Position numbers and translations under genes: made by a program
In this document: piece by piece, positions 24,620-36,837 of the stretch
Layout: every line of letters begins with the position of its first letter
How positions within the stretch are numbered: position 1 is the stretch's first letter
NCBI RefSeq assembly: GCF_009812055.1
Contig: NZ_WQNH01000047.1
Coordinates: forward strand, 1 to 64,000
Direction of reading: 5' to 3'
Source of the DNA: Chelativorans xinjiangensis
GTDB taxonomy: Bacteria; Pseudomonadota; Alphaproteobacteria; Rhizobiales; Rhizobiaceae
DNA length: 64,000 nucleotides
The notes under the pieces: model-generated
Told to the model about the DNA's origin: nothing
Databases searched by the model: none
The model's input: the letters and a program-made list of their open reading frames with translations, nothing else

Positions 24620-26836
24620 TCACGCGACGCTCGCCACCACCGTAAGCGTCCGTCTTTTGACCCCGAGAAGGGCGTCGATCTGGTTGAGCGTGACCGGAGA
24701 CGAGAAAAGGAAACCCTGCAGCTCGTCGCAGCCGACCTGCTTGAGGTAGTCGCTCTGCTCCCGCGTCTCGACGCCTTCGGCCGTGGTGCGAAGCCCGCGG
24801 GCGCGGGCAAGATGGATCATCGCCTGCACGATCGCCTCGTCGCCGCTCAGCCGCCCGAACCCCTGGACGAAGCTGCGGTCGATCTTGATCCGGTCGACCT
24901 GAAGCTGCTTCAGCCGGCCGAGCGAGGAGAAGCCGGTTCCGAAATCGTCGAGCGCGATCTGCACGCCCATCTCCCGCAAAGCCCTGATGTTCTGCTCGCA
25001 ATGACCGATATTGTCCGATACGGCGCCTTCCGTCACCTCGATCTCCAGCCGTTCGGGACGGAGCCCGCAGTCGCTCAGCGTATCGGCCACCCTGGCCGCG
25101 AAGCCGGGATTGCGCAGTTCGATCACCGAGGTGTTGACCGAGATCGTGACGTCCGGCCACAGAACGGCCGCCTTGCAGGCCTCCCGCAGCACCAATTCGT
25201 CGAGCGCCTCGATAAGCCCCGTCTCCTCGGCCACCGGCACGAAGACCGTGGGCGAGATCCACCCCTTGGACGGATGGTTCCAGCGCAACAGCGCCTCCAC
25301 ACACGTGATCCGCATATCCGTGGCGGCGTAGCGGGGCTGGTAGTGGATGCTGATCTCGTCTCCCCGGCCCATCGCCAGCCGCAAGTCGCGCTCGATGTCG
25401 CGGCGCGTCTGCAGCATGGCATCCATGGCGTTGCCAAAGATGGCATAGCGGCCGCGCCCGGCGCTCTTGGCATGGTAAAGGGCGATGTCCGCCTTCCGGG
25501 TGAGCTCCGTCCGCTCCGCGCCATGCGCCGGGGCGAACGCCACGCCGATGCTCACGCCTGAAAAGACCTGATGGCCCTCGATCTCGAACGGCCGCTCCGA
25601 TGTCGCGACGATCCGTTCGCACAGGGTCTCCACCTCCTTCGCCTGCCGCAGCCTCGGCTTGATCACGATGAACTCGTCGCCGCCGATGCGCGCCACCGTG
25701 TCGCCCTCGCCCGTCAGCGCCTTCAACCTCTCGCCGAACTCCTTGATCACCATGTCGCCCGCGGGATGGCCCAGCGTATCGTTGACCTGCTTGAACCGGT
25801 CGAGGTCGAGATAGAGCACCGCCACTTTCCTGCCCACGTCCCGGACCCCCCGCAGCGCCGCATCCAGCTTTTGGTCGAACAAGGCCCGGTTCGGCAGCCC
25901 GGTAAGCGGATCGTGCAGGGCGAGAAACGTCATCCTGGCCTCGCTCGCGGCCAGCTTCCTCGACCGCTGGCTGATGACGAGAAGGAGCGTGGCGATGGTC
26001 ACGAGCACCAGCACCAGAAACCCGAGGAGCACCGGGGCGAGCCGGGAAAGCACCGCCGCCCCCGGCCTGTAGGGCCGCCAGATGAAGTAGCCGATCACCT
26101 CTTCCGAGGCAGCCGTCAAAGGCAGCGCCTCCTCGCCCTCCCCCGCGTCCTCGTCCCAGGCAAAGCGCATTCCCTCGAAGAGATAGTCACCCTCCAGCTC
26201 CGCCACGAAATCGCCGTCCAGATATCTGACGGCGATATGCAGATACTCCTCCCCCGGCGTCTGCTCGATCTCTTCGGTATCGGAGATGATCGGCTTGACG
26301 CTGACAATGGCCGGATGGCCCTCGACCACCATCAGGTCGGTCGCACCGGGGCTCAGGAAGCGGCCGCCGACTCCCTCCATATCTCCCGTGCGCATCTTTT
26401 GACGAAGCGCCCGGATCAGCGGCGCGGCCGGCCCGGCAAGCGCGGCAAAGCCGCCCTCCCCCGTGTCCGCGTCGACGGAGAAGGCGGCCACGAGCCCATC
26501 CGTCGAATTGAGGATATAGGCTGCGTCGTGGCCGAAATAGGTGTGCATCCAGCTTCCCATGTTGTAGTCGATCCACTCCAGATCGCTGCCGTCCCTGACG
26601 GCATTCAGGGCATCGTCCCAGACCGTGACGCTTTCCTGGTTGTAGGCGACCGTCGCCTGCATCTGCGACACCACCAGCCCCACCAGCCCCTCCTGCCGCT
26701 CCAACGCGACATTGTCGGCCTCCACGCTCGACCACATGAGAATCCCCGCCACCGCCACGCTTACCGCGGCGGCGATCGCAAAGACCGGAATGACGATTTT
26801 TGTAGTGAAGGAACCAAAGAGCGCGGAAAGCCGCAT
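24620..26836 (-). CDS. CHASE4-GGDEF-EAL membrane protein
   Basis: A 738-residue cyclic-di-GMP enzyme of the inner membrane. The first membrane helix is near 14-35, a periplasmic CHASE4-type sensor domain lies at about 36-265 (MWSSVEADNVALERQEGLVG at its front), and the second helix near 268-292. The GGDEF domain carries IGGDEF intact, preceded by DLDRFKQVNDTLGH; the EAL domain carries VEALLRW, DDFGTGFSS, KIDRSF and AEGVET, so both halves look active. ATG 26836 is preferred to 26866. It stands alone. The signal is unknown. Confidence 0.92.
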   Translation of the reverse strand: MRLSALFGSFTTKIVIPVFAIAAAVSVAVAGILMWSSVEADNVALERQEGLVGLVVSQMQATVAYNQESVTVWDDALNAVRDGSDLEWIDYNMGSWMHTYFGHDAAYILNSTDGLVAAFSVDADTGEGGFAALAGPAAPLIRALRQKMRTGDMEGVGGRFLSPGATDLMVVEGHPAIVSVKPIISDTEEIEQTPGEEYLHIAVRYLDGDFVAELEGDYLFEGMRFAWDEDAGEGEEALPLTAASEEVIGYFIWRPYRPGAAVLSRLAPVLLGFLVLVLVTIATLLLVISQRSRKLAASEARMTFLALHDPLTGLPNRALFDQKLDAALRGVRDVGRKVAVLYLDLDRFKQVNDTLGHPAGDMVIKEFGERLKALTGEGDTVARIGGDEFIVIKPRLRQAKEVETLCERIVATSERPFEIEGHQVFSGVSIGVAFAPAHGAERTELTRKADIALYHAKSAGRGRYAIFGNAMDAMLQTRRDIERDLRLAMGRGDEISIHYQPRYAATDMRITCVEALLRWNHPSKGWISPTVFVPVAEETGLIEALDELVLREACKAAVLWPDVTISVNTSVIELRNPGFAARVADTLSDCGLRPERLEIEVTEGAVSDNIGHCEQNIRALREMGVQIALDDFGTGFSSLGRLKQLQVDRIKIDRSFVQGFGRLSGDEAIVQAMIHLARARGLRTTAEGVETREQSDYLKQVGCDELQGFLFSSPVTLNQIDALLGVKRRTLTVVASVA

Positions 26837-27193
26837 TAGCCGTACCCCCAGGGAATCGAGCGGCACCGTGCGGCAGAAATCTTTAAGCTTGGATTGACGG
26901 CTTAAGACAAGTTGAAGCTTTCACAGCCGCCGACACCGGTTTTGGCGGCGGAACGGATGCGCAAATCGCCGCAGCCGCCGCTTGACTGGCAGGTTGGGCC
27001 GGTGGCGTGAGGGTGCGGAAATACCGGCGGTGTCAGTTTGAATTTCGGCTCGCGGCCCGCTGCGGGCATTGGCGAGGGATGCTGTAAACGGCTCGGTTTG
27101 AGGAGATTGCGGAGGTCATTTCTCGCCCTTCGAAGGGTTCCCGACTTCCGGCTCATGTCACTGACGACTCCAGGCGTCATCAAGAGCCGTCAC
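26837..27193. other. Intergenic region, no gene seen
   Basis: About 360 bases. A 93-codon minus-strand frame (26902-27183) has no ribosome-binding site and an unlikely Pro/Ser/Arg composition. A short inverted pair CAGCCGCCG/CGGCGGA near 26930-26950 may end the VOC-gene transcript. Confidence 0.45.
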
Positions 27194-27844
27194 TCAAACC
27201 AGTTCGCGTTGACCTCTTGGCGTTGTGATCGTTGCTCGGATTTGAGCCGTCGGGCCGGTGGAGATGGTAACGCGATCGTCGGTGAAAACGGGGGCAAGCA
27301 CCTCGGCAAGGCGAACACCTTCCGGATGCGTGATATCGAGTCGTTCAAGCCGACAGCCTCGATCCACCATACGCAATGAGGGATGCGGGCCCCTCGGCCA
27401 TTCTAAGAGGGTCGGGAAAGCGCCGCCGAACGGCATCGATCCGTCGTCCGGCACGGAAATTAGCCAGGAGAGAGCCCCACGCGTGACACCCACGGCTTCG
27501 CCGGCCACTCCCTCAACCTGGCGGAGCGCCCGGGCAAGATCGGGAACACGAGCCACCCAACTGATAAGCTGTGGGGAACTCCTGAGACGCGTACGCATTC
27601 TCAAATCGTCAAGCGCAAACCAACGCGCCCGTCGCGGCACGGCCTTGGGGTCGGGCGCAATGACCTCAAGGAACTCTTTGTCGCCAAGTCGCATCAGATG
27701 GTTGTGCGTGCCCATCAACGGATGGGCGCCACCGGGCGGCACCTCAACACCTAGTGTGCTCTGGATATAGGCAACACCCTCTTCGAGCGTCAGCGCCGCA
27801 ACCGTGAGATGATCTAACTCTAATGAAACGCACGGCGCTGTCAT
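27194..27844 (-). CDS. VOC/glyoxalase-like domain protein
   Basis: A 216-residue protein of the glyoxalase-like type (PF13468). It starts MTAPCVSLELDHLTVAALTL, with His in LDHLTVA as the first candidate metal ligand, GTHNHLMRLGDKEFLEVIAP as the second part, and PSLRMVDRGCRLERLDITHP later. The substrate is unknown. The start overlaps the ABM gene by ATGA, so the two are coupled, and they probably modify one small molecule together. The LysR gene upstream on the same strand may control them. Confidence 0.8.
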   Translation of the reverse strand: MTAPCVSLELDHLTVAALTLEEGVAYIQSTLGVEVPPGGAHPLMGTHNHLMRLGDKEFLEVIAPDPKAVPRRARWFALDDLRMRTRLRSSPQLISWVARVPDLARALRQVEGVAGEAVGVTRGALSWLISVPDDGSMPFGGAFPTLLEWPRGPHPSLRMVDRGCRLERLDITHPEGVRLAEVLAPVFTDDRVTISTGPTAQIRATITTPRGQRELV

Positions 27845-28173
27845 TCCGACGCTCCGGGCTTGGCTTTGGTGGCCCATGCACGATCCCGAACGACACTGCA
27901 TATCTGGAATCTATAGTCGCTGAAAAAGCTCTCGACCCCGCGCCTTTTCGCCTTGGCATGCTCGGGGTGAATGCGCCATTCGCGTAGGGCTTCCTCGGAT
28001 TCGAACTCGACGATCGTCACCCGCTCCCCATCTTCTGCGATGAAACCTTTGTGGGAGATGTAGCCGGGGATGGTCCGCGCCAGCTCGCTCATGCGCCTTG
28101 CCATTGGATCGTATTCCTCCTCCACACCGGGATTGAGTCGGCTGCGAAATACTGTGACGATCATCGGGGGCAT
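27841..28173 (-). CDS. Antibiotic-biosynthesis-monooxygenase (ABM) fold protein
   Basis: A 110-residue ABM-domain protein: MPPMIVTVFRSRLNPGVEEE, RRMSELARTIPGYISHKGF and VTIVEFESEEALREWRIHPEH are typical of the dimeric ferredoxin-like fold, used in cofactor-free oxidation of quinols or in haem turnover. It is coupled to the VOC gene by an ATGA overlap. ATG 28164 is an alternative start. The substrate is unknown. Confidence 0.85.
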   Translation of the reverse strand: MPPMIVTVFRSRLNPGVEEEYDPMARRMSELARTIPGYISHKGFIAEDGERVTIVEFESEEALREWRIHPEHAKAKRRGVESFFSDYRFQICSVVRDRAWATKAKPGASE

Positions 28174-28309
28174 CCGTGCGTAAGATTGGATTGAATTTGC
28201 GGCTTTCAGGTGCTGACTGCCACAAACTTTCAGAATACCGCGGGAAGATGCGCTCCCTCTTTATATAAATCAAATGCATATTTTATATAATTATTATGCT
28301 AAAAGCGCA

Positions 28310-29209
28310 TTATGCTAATTTGGCCTTCAGCTCGCTCACCAACAACTCAATAGCGGGATCGAACCGCCCAGACGCGGCATTTCGGATTAGGGCCACGGTC
28401 ACTGGTAAAGTAAAATCCAGCATGTCTAGGATTTGAAGCTTATGACGATGCGGGCTGTGCTCGAACTGACGACGAGGAACAAGCCCCAACCCTCCACTAT
28501 GGGCAAGCAGCGAAAGTTGAAGGTCTTCGCCGAAGACCTCGGCCGCAATGTGGATAGGCAGTTGCAGCCGATCGAACGATTTCACGAGAGCAGCCCGGCA
28601 GCCGCATCCAGGTGGGTTCAGGAACCAGCCTTCTCCTGCAAGGTCGCGGAGCCGCCATGGATTGCCGTCCCGCTTTCTCTGTCCCCAGGAAGCGGCAACG
28701 ACCACAACCTGCTCTGATCCGAGGGGTATTCGAGACAACCCTGTCGGGACCATATGCGCATCCGTCAGCAGGCCGACTGAGCAATCTAGCGCACCGCTAC
28801 GCACATCCTCGATAAGGTTCGTGGTCCAGTTCGAACTGACTTGCAATCTGATCCGTGGGAACGACTGCCGCAGGGCATCGAGCGGCGACGTCAATACCAT
28901 CTCGCCGAGGCCGTGAGCAATGCCTGCTTTCAGGTTGCCGGCAGGATCGGCGGCATTCGTCGTGCAAGCCTCCAGTTCAGCCACAGCGGTCAGAACTCGT
29001 CTGCAATATTCGAGTACATGGCCCCCGTGAGAGGTAAGGACGGCCGGTTTCACCGCTCGATTGAATAGAGGCGTGCCCCCGGTAGCGGCCTCGAAATTCT
29101 GGATACGCCGGGTTGTTGCTGGCTGTGTGAGATTAAGCCGAACGGCGGCGCGGTTCACGGAGCCGCTCTCGGCGACTGCCACGAAAGCTTCGATGTCCTG
29201 TAGGTTCAT
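28310..29209 (-). CDS. LysR-family regulator
   Basis: A 299-residue LysR-type regulator. The HTH is at about 16-36 (GSVNRAAVRLNLTQPATTRRI) and an effector domain runs from about 90 to 295. It lies upstream of the ABM/VOC pair on the same strand, 136 bp away. The spacers before it and before the ABM gene share an AGCATAAT block followed by an AT-rich palindromic part, the likely binding sites. So it probably controls both itself and the pair. Confidence 0.88.
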   Translation of the reverse strand: MNLQDIEAFVAVAESGSVNRAAVRLNLTQPATTRRIQNFEAATGGTPLFNRAVKPAVLTSHGGHVLEYCRRVLTAVAELEACTTNAADPAGNLKAGIAHGLGEMVLTSPLDALRQSFPRIRLQVSSNWTTNLIEDVRSGALDCSVGLLTDAHMVPTGLSRIPLGSEQVVVVAASWGQRKRDGNPWRLRDLAGEGWFLNPPGCGCRAALVKSFDRLQLPIHIAAEVFGEDLQLSLLAHSGGLGLVPRRQFEHSPHRHKLQILDMLDFTLPVTVALIRNAASGRFDPAIELLVSELKAKLA

Positions 29210-29709
29210 AAGCCGAAAGCATAATGTAAAAATGTATATTCAGGTAGCGCATATCCTCCAGAAGCGTGAATGGTTCGAAATTCGAGGTTAGCGAGAACCT
29301 TGTATCGGTCGGTAGGTTCTCTACCTACACCGGCTTTGGAGGCCGGAATTCAGATCTCTGGAAAGTCCCCATCCCGCACCCCAGCCGGCAGAGGCGCTCG
29401 GGCGCCCATGGCAACCACGAGCAGGCACACCCCGACCGCGCAGCCTGCCTAGCTCTACAGTTGCGCTTCACGCCGCGCCCCTTCGCGCCCCCCTCTGTCC
29501 TGCCGGACATCTCCCCCACAAGGGGGGAGATTGGCGGTCACGAGCGATTTCGCCAATCGTCAATAGCAGGATAGGTGCCGGAGCCAGCGGCCAGCGCAAT
29601 CTCCCCCCTTGCGGGGGAGATGTCCGGCAGGACAGAGGGGGGCGCGAAGGGGCGCGGACATTTCATGCAACTTTAATGCCCGGCCGCGGCATTCCCCGCC
29701 TGCCGCTCC
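29210..29709. other. Intergenic region with repeat pair
   Basis: 500 bases without a gene. The first part holds the LysR promoter, with GCATAATG near 29219. The rest is a repeat pair, listed separately. Confidence 0.6.
29474..29656. repeat. Inverted pair of a GC-rich intergenic repeat
   Basis: A roughly 60-bp unit that includes CGCGCCCCTTCGCGCCCCCC and the self-complementary ATCTCCCCC...GGGGGAGAT occurs here (29474-29532) and inverted (29597-29656). The same unit recurs near 48918 and 49046. It is a dispersed element of this genome. Confidence 0.75.
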
Positions 29710-30450
29710 CTACAGAACCCAGTCAAACGCGCGCTTCAATTCCGCCGCCCCGTCCTTCTCATACCAGCGGCCATGGGCGATGATGATGCGTTCCGGGTCC
29801 CAGGCGATCATTCTTTCGACCGCCGCCTTGAGCGCCGGCTTTTCCTTTGCATAGGTCAGCCGCATGTCGCGCGGCATCTGGCCGTCCGGGTCCAGGACGC
29901 CGCCCAGATAGGCGAGCCAGCGCATCGGCCGGCCGAGCTTGTCCGCCTCGAAATTCTCGATGAGATCCGTCAGCACCAGCGTCCGGCTGGCACGGTGGAA
30001 GAACGCGACCTCCGTCATGAAGCTGCCGGCGACGGGCAGCGTGTCGATCTCCCCGTCCCACGGATAGCCGCTCTCGCCGGCAAGCTCCCGCGCCGTAAAG
30101 TCGATGCGCGCGCCCGCCTGCTCGCGGATGCGCGGGGCGAGCCAGACCTGCGCCTGGCCATAAACTGCGCGCCAGTCCGGTATCCACCAGTAGTGGATGC
30201 GGTTCGGCCCGATGATGAAACGCACCTCTCCCATCGCCGCGATCTCCCGCCGCAGCCCCTCGGTAAGCGGCGTCGGCGAATGAATGAAGAGGCCGCCGTC
30301 CTTAAGCCGGATCACCGTCATGCGTGTGGGAAACGGCATTTTCGGCCACGGCATGCCGAAGCGGATTGTCGGACCGTCGACGATCCACACATCCTCGCAC
30401 ACGGGCTTCAGCGTATTGAGCGGCGGATAGGTGGTTTCATGCTCTGCCAT
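29710..30450 (-). CDS. DUF4336 protein
   Basis: A 246-residue protein of the DUF4336 family, distantly like metallo-beta-lactamase-fold proteins. It starts MAEHETTYPPLNTLKPV, with FIHSPTPLTEGLR, FIIGPNRIHYWWIPDW and ALAYLGG-type stretches, and IIIAHGRWY near the end (His likely a metal ligand). The usual HxHxDH motif is absent. Enzymatic activity is unproven. ATG 30450 is chosen among three near ones. It is divergent from carB, with a rhizobial repeat in the spacer. Confidence 0.75.
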   Translation of the reverse strand: MAEHETTYPPLNTLKPVCEDVWIVDGPTIRFGMPWPKMPFPTRMTVIRLKDGGLFIHSPTPLTEGLRREIAAMGEVRFIIGPNRIHYWWIPDWRAVYGQAQVWLAPRIREQAGARIDFTARELAGESGYPWDGEIDTLPVAGSFMTEVAFFHRASRTLVLTDLIENFEADKLGRPMRWLAYLGGVLDPDGQMPRDMRLTYAKEKPALKAAVERMIAWDPERIIIAHGRWYEKDGAAELKRAFDWVL

Positions 30451-30500
30451 GGCAGCAAGCATGCACCGCCGCCCCCCGCCGGGCAACAACGTGCCTCAGA

Positions 30501-30599
30501 GCAATTCCAGGAAAAGTGGAAACCGGTTTTCCGTCCGCAATTGCGACAAAGCAAAGAGCTGGACCAGTTCATCGATTCCGTGAAACGATGAACTGGTCT
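30501..30599. repeat. Rhizobiales intergenic repeat, copy 2
   Basis: Nearly identical to 61-163, including the final long hairpin. It stands in the 275-bp spacer between the divergent DUF4336 and carB genes. Confidence 0.75.
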
Positions 30600-30725
30600 A
30601 GGCGCATTTTCGGGGTTCCGTAGCTGCCCGCCATTGCCTATAAGGCCCGCCTAGCCTGACAGTTTTGACTTCCCTGCGACGGGGGCGGCGTGCCCGCCCA
30701 CGCCCGAGCCACGGACGGACCCTCC

Positions 30726-34220
<3,495 letters not shown>

Positions 34221-34256
34221 CGAGTCACGAGCAGTAGCAAGAGTTGGCGGCAGCAC

Positions 34257-34931
34257 TCAGGCAACTTGTCGGCGGGGGAAGACTCGGTTGGCTATCGCGC
34301 GCAAACTATCGTCTGCTATCAGCTCCGACTCCAAGCCTACGGATAGGTTGGAACCGGTACGCTGACGATAGTGGTTCCTAAGTCTTTTTAGGATTCTCTT
34401 TCCTGCAATGTTTTTTATTGGATCCCCATCCACTCTCCCTCGCATCGTGCGCGCTAACGCCCCCACATTGACCCTCGTATTCCCCCTCTTTCTCTCCCAA
34501 TCTAGTCTTGAATTGACCGCATGCTCGTACCCCTCCTCCTTGATTTCTTCAATGACTTCTCTAAGTAATTCTGAAAACATATCTCGGATTTGGTGTGGAT
34601 TACACATAGATAGATAATCTACGGAAATTAGGTGAGACTCTATGTCCACACCCATAGTCACAAAGGGGTCACACTGCATTTCTCGAACCGAGGTCTTCCA
34701 CTCTTCAACATCCGTCTCATCGAGAAAATCACGATCACGGTGTATTATTAACCTTGCTCCGGATATCCTACGCGTGTGATCTATTATCGTTCTAAGATTA
34801 TGCAGATCTACTACACCCCGGTATGGCAAGATAAGCGTTCTTTCCATGACGAAGCCGCTGGAAAGCAACAAAGTTGCCAGATTCTTCGTGATCTCATCCT
34901 CCGTCAAGACAATTGCAGCATAATCCTGCGC
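34257..34931 (-). pseudogene. TOPRIM half of an OLD-like gene, cut off by TGA
   Basis: The frame directly after the ATPase stop, with no shift, encodes about 224 more residues with a TOPRIM domain. AAIVLTEDE (motif I, catalytic Glu) comes eleven codons after the TGA, HRDRDFLDE (DxD motif) about 60 residues later, then a VDIESHLI stretch as in TOPRIM nucleases. The only starts of the usual kind lie at or after TTG 34907, which is inside motif I, and no ribosome-binding site precedes it. So the half is either dead, made by readthrough, or made truncated. In relatives that I recall, ATPase and TOPRIM are one chain. The codon use is AT-rich, unlike carB. Confidence 0.7.
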
Positions 34932-35954
34932 TCAAACCCTTTCACGCAGGTCTAATGCCCCAAGATCCATTAGAATTTCTATTTGATCCGCAGCCGAAGC
35001 TGGCGAAGCAGCGCCAGACTGAACCCATATATAGTGTGCCACCCCTGAGAGGGCATCGACAATGTGCCGTGAATGCGTAGTAATTACAACTTGAGTTTCC
35101 AGTTCATCAGAAATTTTAGACAGCAAATTTGAAATGATTCTTTGATTGTTTGGATGAAGATGCGAGTCAGGTTCATCAAGAACAATAAGGCTTGGCCTAA
35201 ATCTATGAAGGTAACACAGTATTTGGACAGCCTGCAGAAATCCTGTTCCGCAAAGCTCTATAGGTATTCTACCTCCATCGCTTGTAACATATACAAATAT
35301 ATATTCGTCTATATCGTCTTTAAATATAACTTCAATTTCGATAGACGGAAATAACTCAGAAAGATCAACACTAAACCTCCTTCTATTATCATCCATTGGC
35401 CAAAGTCGAAGCAACATATTGCGCAAAATTACATTCGCATCTCCGCGAGCAAGCGCGCGTAACAGCACGCCATCAGATACAAACACCTCACTTTTTGCGA
35501 CTCCCGCCAATCCAGGAGAAAAAATGCTGAATGGATTGTCCAAACTGGCTAGAGCTTCAGCCACTGCGGGATTTACGAGGCGTGCTTGAACGTTGTTGTT
35601 CTTACCTTTAGCCACTTCCAATGAGAAGGCGCGACCATCCTCCAGAGTGAAATCAAACAATATTGAGCGATTTATACCTTCGACAAGCTTCCCTCCTTGC
35701 CCAAGGGTATAAGGATCCAATGCCGGCGAATAAATTATCTCATCCGGCCCAAGCGTTGCTATCAGCGGCTCTTTACGAGTCCATTTCTCCGCAAGCTTTA
35801 TTGATTGAAGTATAGATATACCAAAATGAAGTGCCTGTATAATACTACTCTTTCCAGAGTTATTCGATCCAACAATAATATTTATATTTCTAAGGTCAAT
35901 GCTGGCATCTTCTATACATTTGAATCTGCGTATTCTAAAATTCTGTATTTTCAT
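34932..35954 (-). CDS. OLD-like AAA ATPase (defence-type), ends at in-frame TGA
   Basis: A 340-residue AAA_15/OLD-type ATPase. Walker A is GSNNSGKSS (about 30-38), followed by a long insert; the family signature region has CGTGFLQAVQIL, Walker B is LIVLDEPDSHLHP, and the switch His is in VVITTHSRHIVDAL. GGAGGGG upstream of ATG 35954 decides the start. It ends ...LRERV then TGA at 34932-34934, and the TOPRIM part continues in the same frame. The whole (566 codons) has the size of fused OLD-family nucleases such as GajA-like proteins, known in phage defence. No helicase partner is beside it. The gene is clearly AT-richer than its surroundings, a sign of transfer. Confidence 0.8.
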   Translation of the reverse strand: MKIQNFRIRRFKCIEDASIDLRNINIIVGSNNSGKSSIIQALHFGISILQSIKLAEKWTRKEPLIATLGPDEIIYSPALDPYTLGQGGKLVEGINRSILFDFTLEDGRAFSLEVAKGKNNNVQARLVNPAVAEALASLDNPFSIFSPGLAGVAKSEVFVSDGVLLRALARGDANVILRNMLLRLWPMDDNRRRFSVDLSELFPSIEIEVIFKDDIDEYIFVYVTSDGGRIPIELCGTGFLQAVQILCYLHRFRPSLIVLDEPDSHLHPNNQRIISNLLSKISDELETQVVITTHSRHIVDALSGVAHYIWVQSGAASPASAADQIEILMDLGALDLRERV

Positions 35955-36039
35955 TATCTCACCCCTCCCCCACTCGGGTGACTTCATAGCATATCTAGGC
36001 GGCGAAGACGACCTGCAACTAACATTGCTAACCAGATGA

Positions 36040-36181
36040 GGTGGCGAGGCGGTTTCGTACCACAAGTTCCGCCACAAATCGGACGGCCAGATTGTCATCG
36101 TGCCGCATCCGCGCAAGGATATCCCCGCCCGCCGGCACCGTCCGTTCCATCTACGCCCAGGCGCGCTGGCCAAAGGACTGA
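36040..36181 (+). pseudogene. hicA toxin remnant
   Basis: The C-terminal half of a HicA-type toxin survives: VSYHKFRHKSDGQIVIVPHP then RKDIPA, with the family His and the final VPHP-K strand. After that an extra base in the run at 36125-36134 shifts the frame; the right frame continues as GTVRSIYAQARWPKD and stops at 36181, five bases before hicB. The N-terminal part (first beta strand and helix) is missing and replaced by AT-rich island DNA, with a TGA at 36037 in frame. So the toxin is doubly broken. Confidence 0.75.
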
Positions 36182-36186
36182 CAGGC

Positions 36187-36465
36187 ATGACCCACTACGT
36201 CGCGCTCATCCACAAGGAGCCGGACAGCGGCTACGGTGTGTCCTTCCCCGACGTGCCGGGTGTGATCGCTGTCGCCGGTACGCTGGACGAGGCCTTGCGG
36301 GAGGCCTCCGCCGCCCTCGGCTTCGCCTTCGAGGACTGGCCGGGCGAGCGCCCCGAGCCCCGTTCCCTCGACGACCTGCGCCGCGATCCCGATTTCCTGC
36401 GCGAATCCACCGACGCCGTCGTCGCGGCAATAGCCCCCGCCCCGAACATGGCCGACGCGGCTTAG
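36187..36465 (+). CDS. hicB: HicB-type antitoxin, toxin partner broken
   Basis: A 92-residue HicB antitoxin (PF15919-like). It starts MTHYVALIHKEPDSGYGVSF, with PDVPGVIAVAGTLDEALREA, the RNase H-like degraded fold. The C-terminus is a short helix and Ala-rich tail; no clear DNA-binding domain. It is intact although its hicA is not, which fits an antitoxin left over after loss of the toxin. ATG 36187 follows the toxin stop by 5 bp. Confidence 0.88.
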   Translation: MTHYVALIHKEPDSGYGVSFPDVPGVIAVAGTLDEALREASAALGFAFEDWPGERPEPRSLDDLRRDPDFLRESTDAVVAAIAPAPNMADAA

Positions 36466-36534
36466 CCGTAGTAGAGGGCTTCCCGCTACCTCAAATGCAA
36501 TAGTTGCGCTTCCGCCGAGCAAGGCGACGGCGAG

Positions 36535-36837
36535 CTAAAAATCTTCTCCTTCCCAATCCCGCCCACCATAAAACAACCGAAGGATCGTCACCCGATCCTC
36601 TGAAACGGTGAAAGCGACGGTCAGGCGCCGCTCGAAACCGACAACGCGCAACCCCAGCCTCACTTCTTCCCGCAACCGCCCTCGCTCGGCTGCAAGATCG
36701 AACCCGCGGCACCAGGCTTCTACCCGCTCCACATAGGCAAGCGCCGTCGCAGGGCTGACGGCATCCGCGATCCAGTCGTAAATGCTCAGAAGGTCGTCCC
36801 GCGCCTCCGGCGCGAAGACGACCTGCCGCCGCTTCAA
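36535..36837 (-). CDS. parE: ParE-family toxin
   Basis: A 100-residue ParE/RelE-superfamily toxin: KRRQVVFAPEARDDLLSIYD at the start, ALAYVERVEAWCRGFDL in the helical hairpin, then RVVGFERRLTVAFTVSEDRV and ILRLFYGGRDWE, the usual ParE end. ParE toxins poison gyrase. It is coupled to the ParD-type antitoxin by an ATGA overlap. The gene is intact. Confidence 0.9.
   Translation of the reverse strand: MKRRQVVFAPEARDDLLSIYDWIADAVSPATALAYVERVEAWCRGFDLAAERGRLREEVRLGLRVVGFERRLTVAFTVSEDRVTILRLFYGGRDWEGEDF

Noticed and set aside
29474-29656. CRISPR array
   Set aside because: The units are an inverted pair, not regularly spaced direct repeats; no cas gene is in the window.
34905-34934. Selenocysteine as an explanation of the in-frame TGA
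   Set aside because: I see no clear SECIS-like hairpin just after the TGA, and OLD-type proteins are not known selenoproteins. Simple nonsense mutation or readthrough remains.
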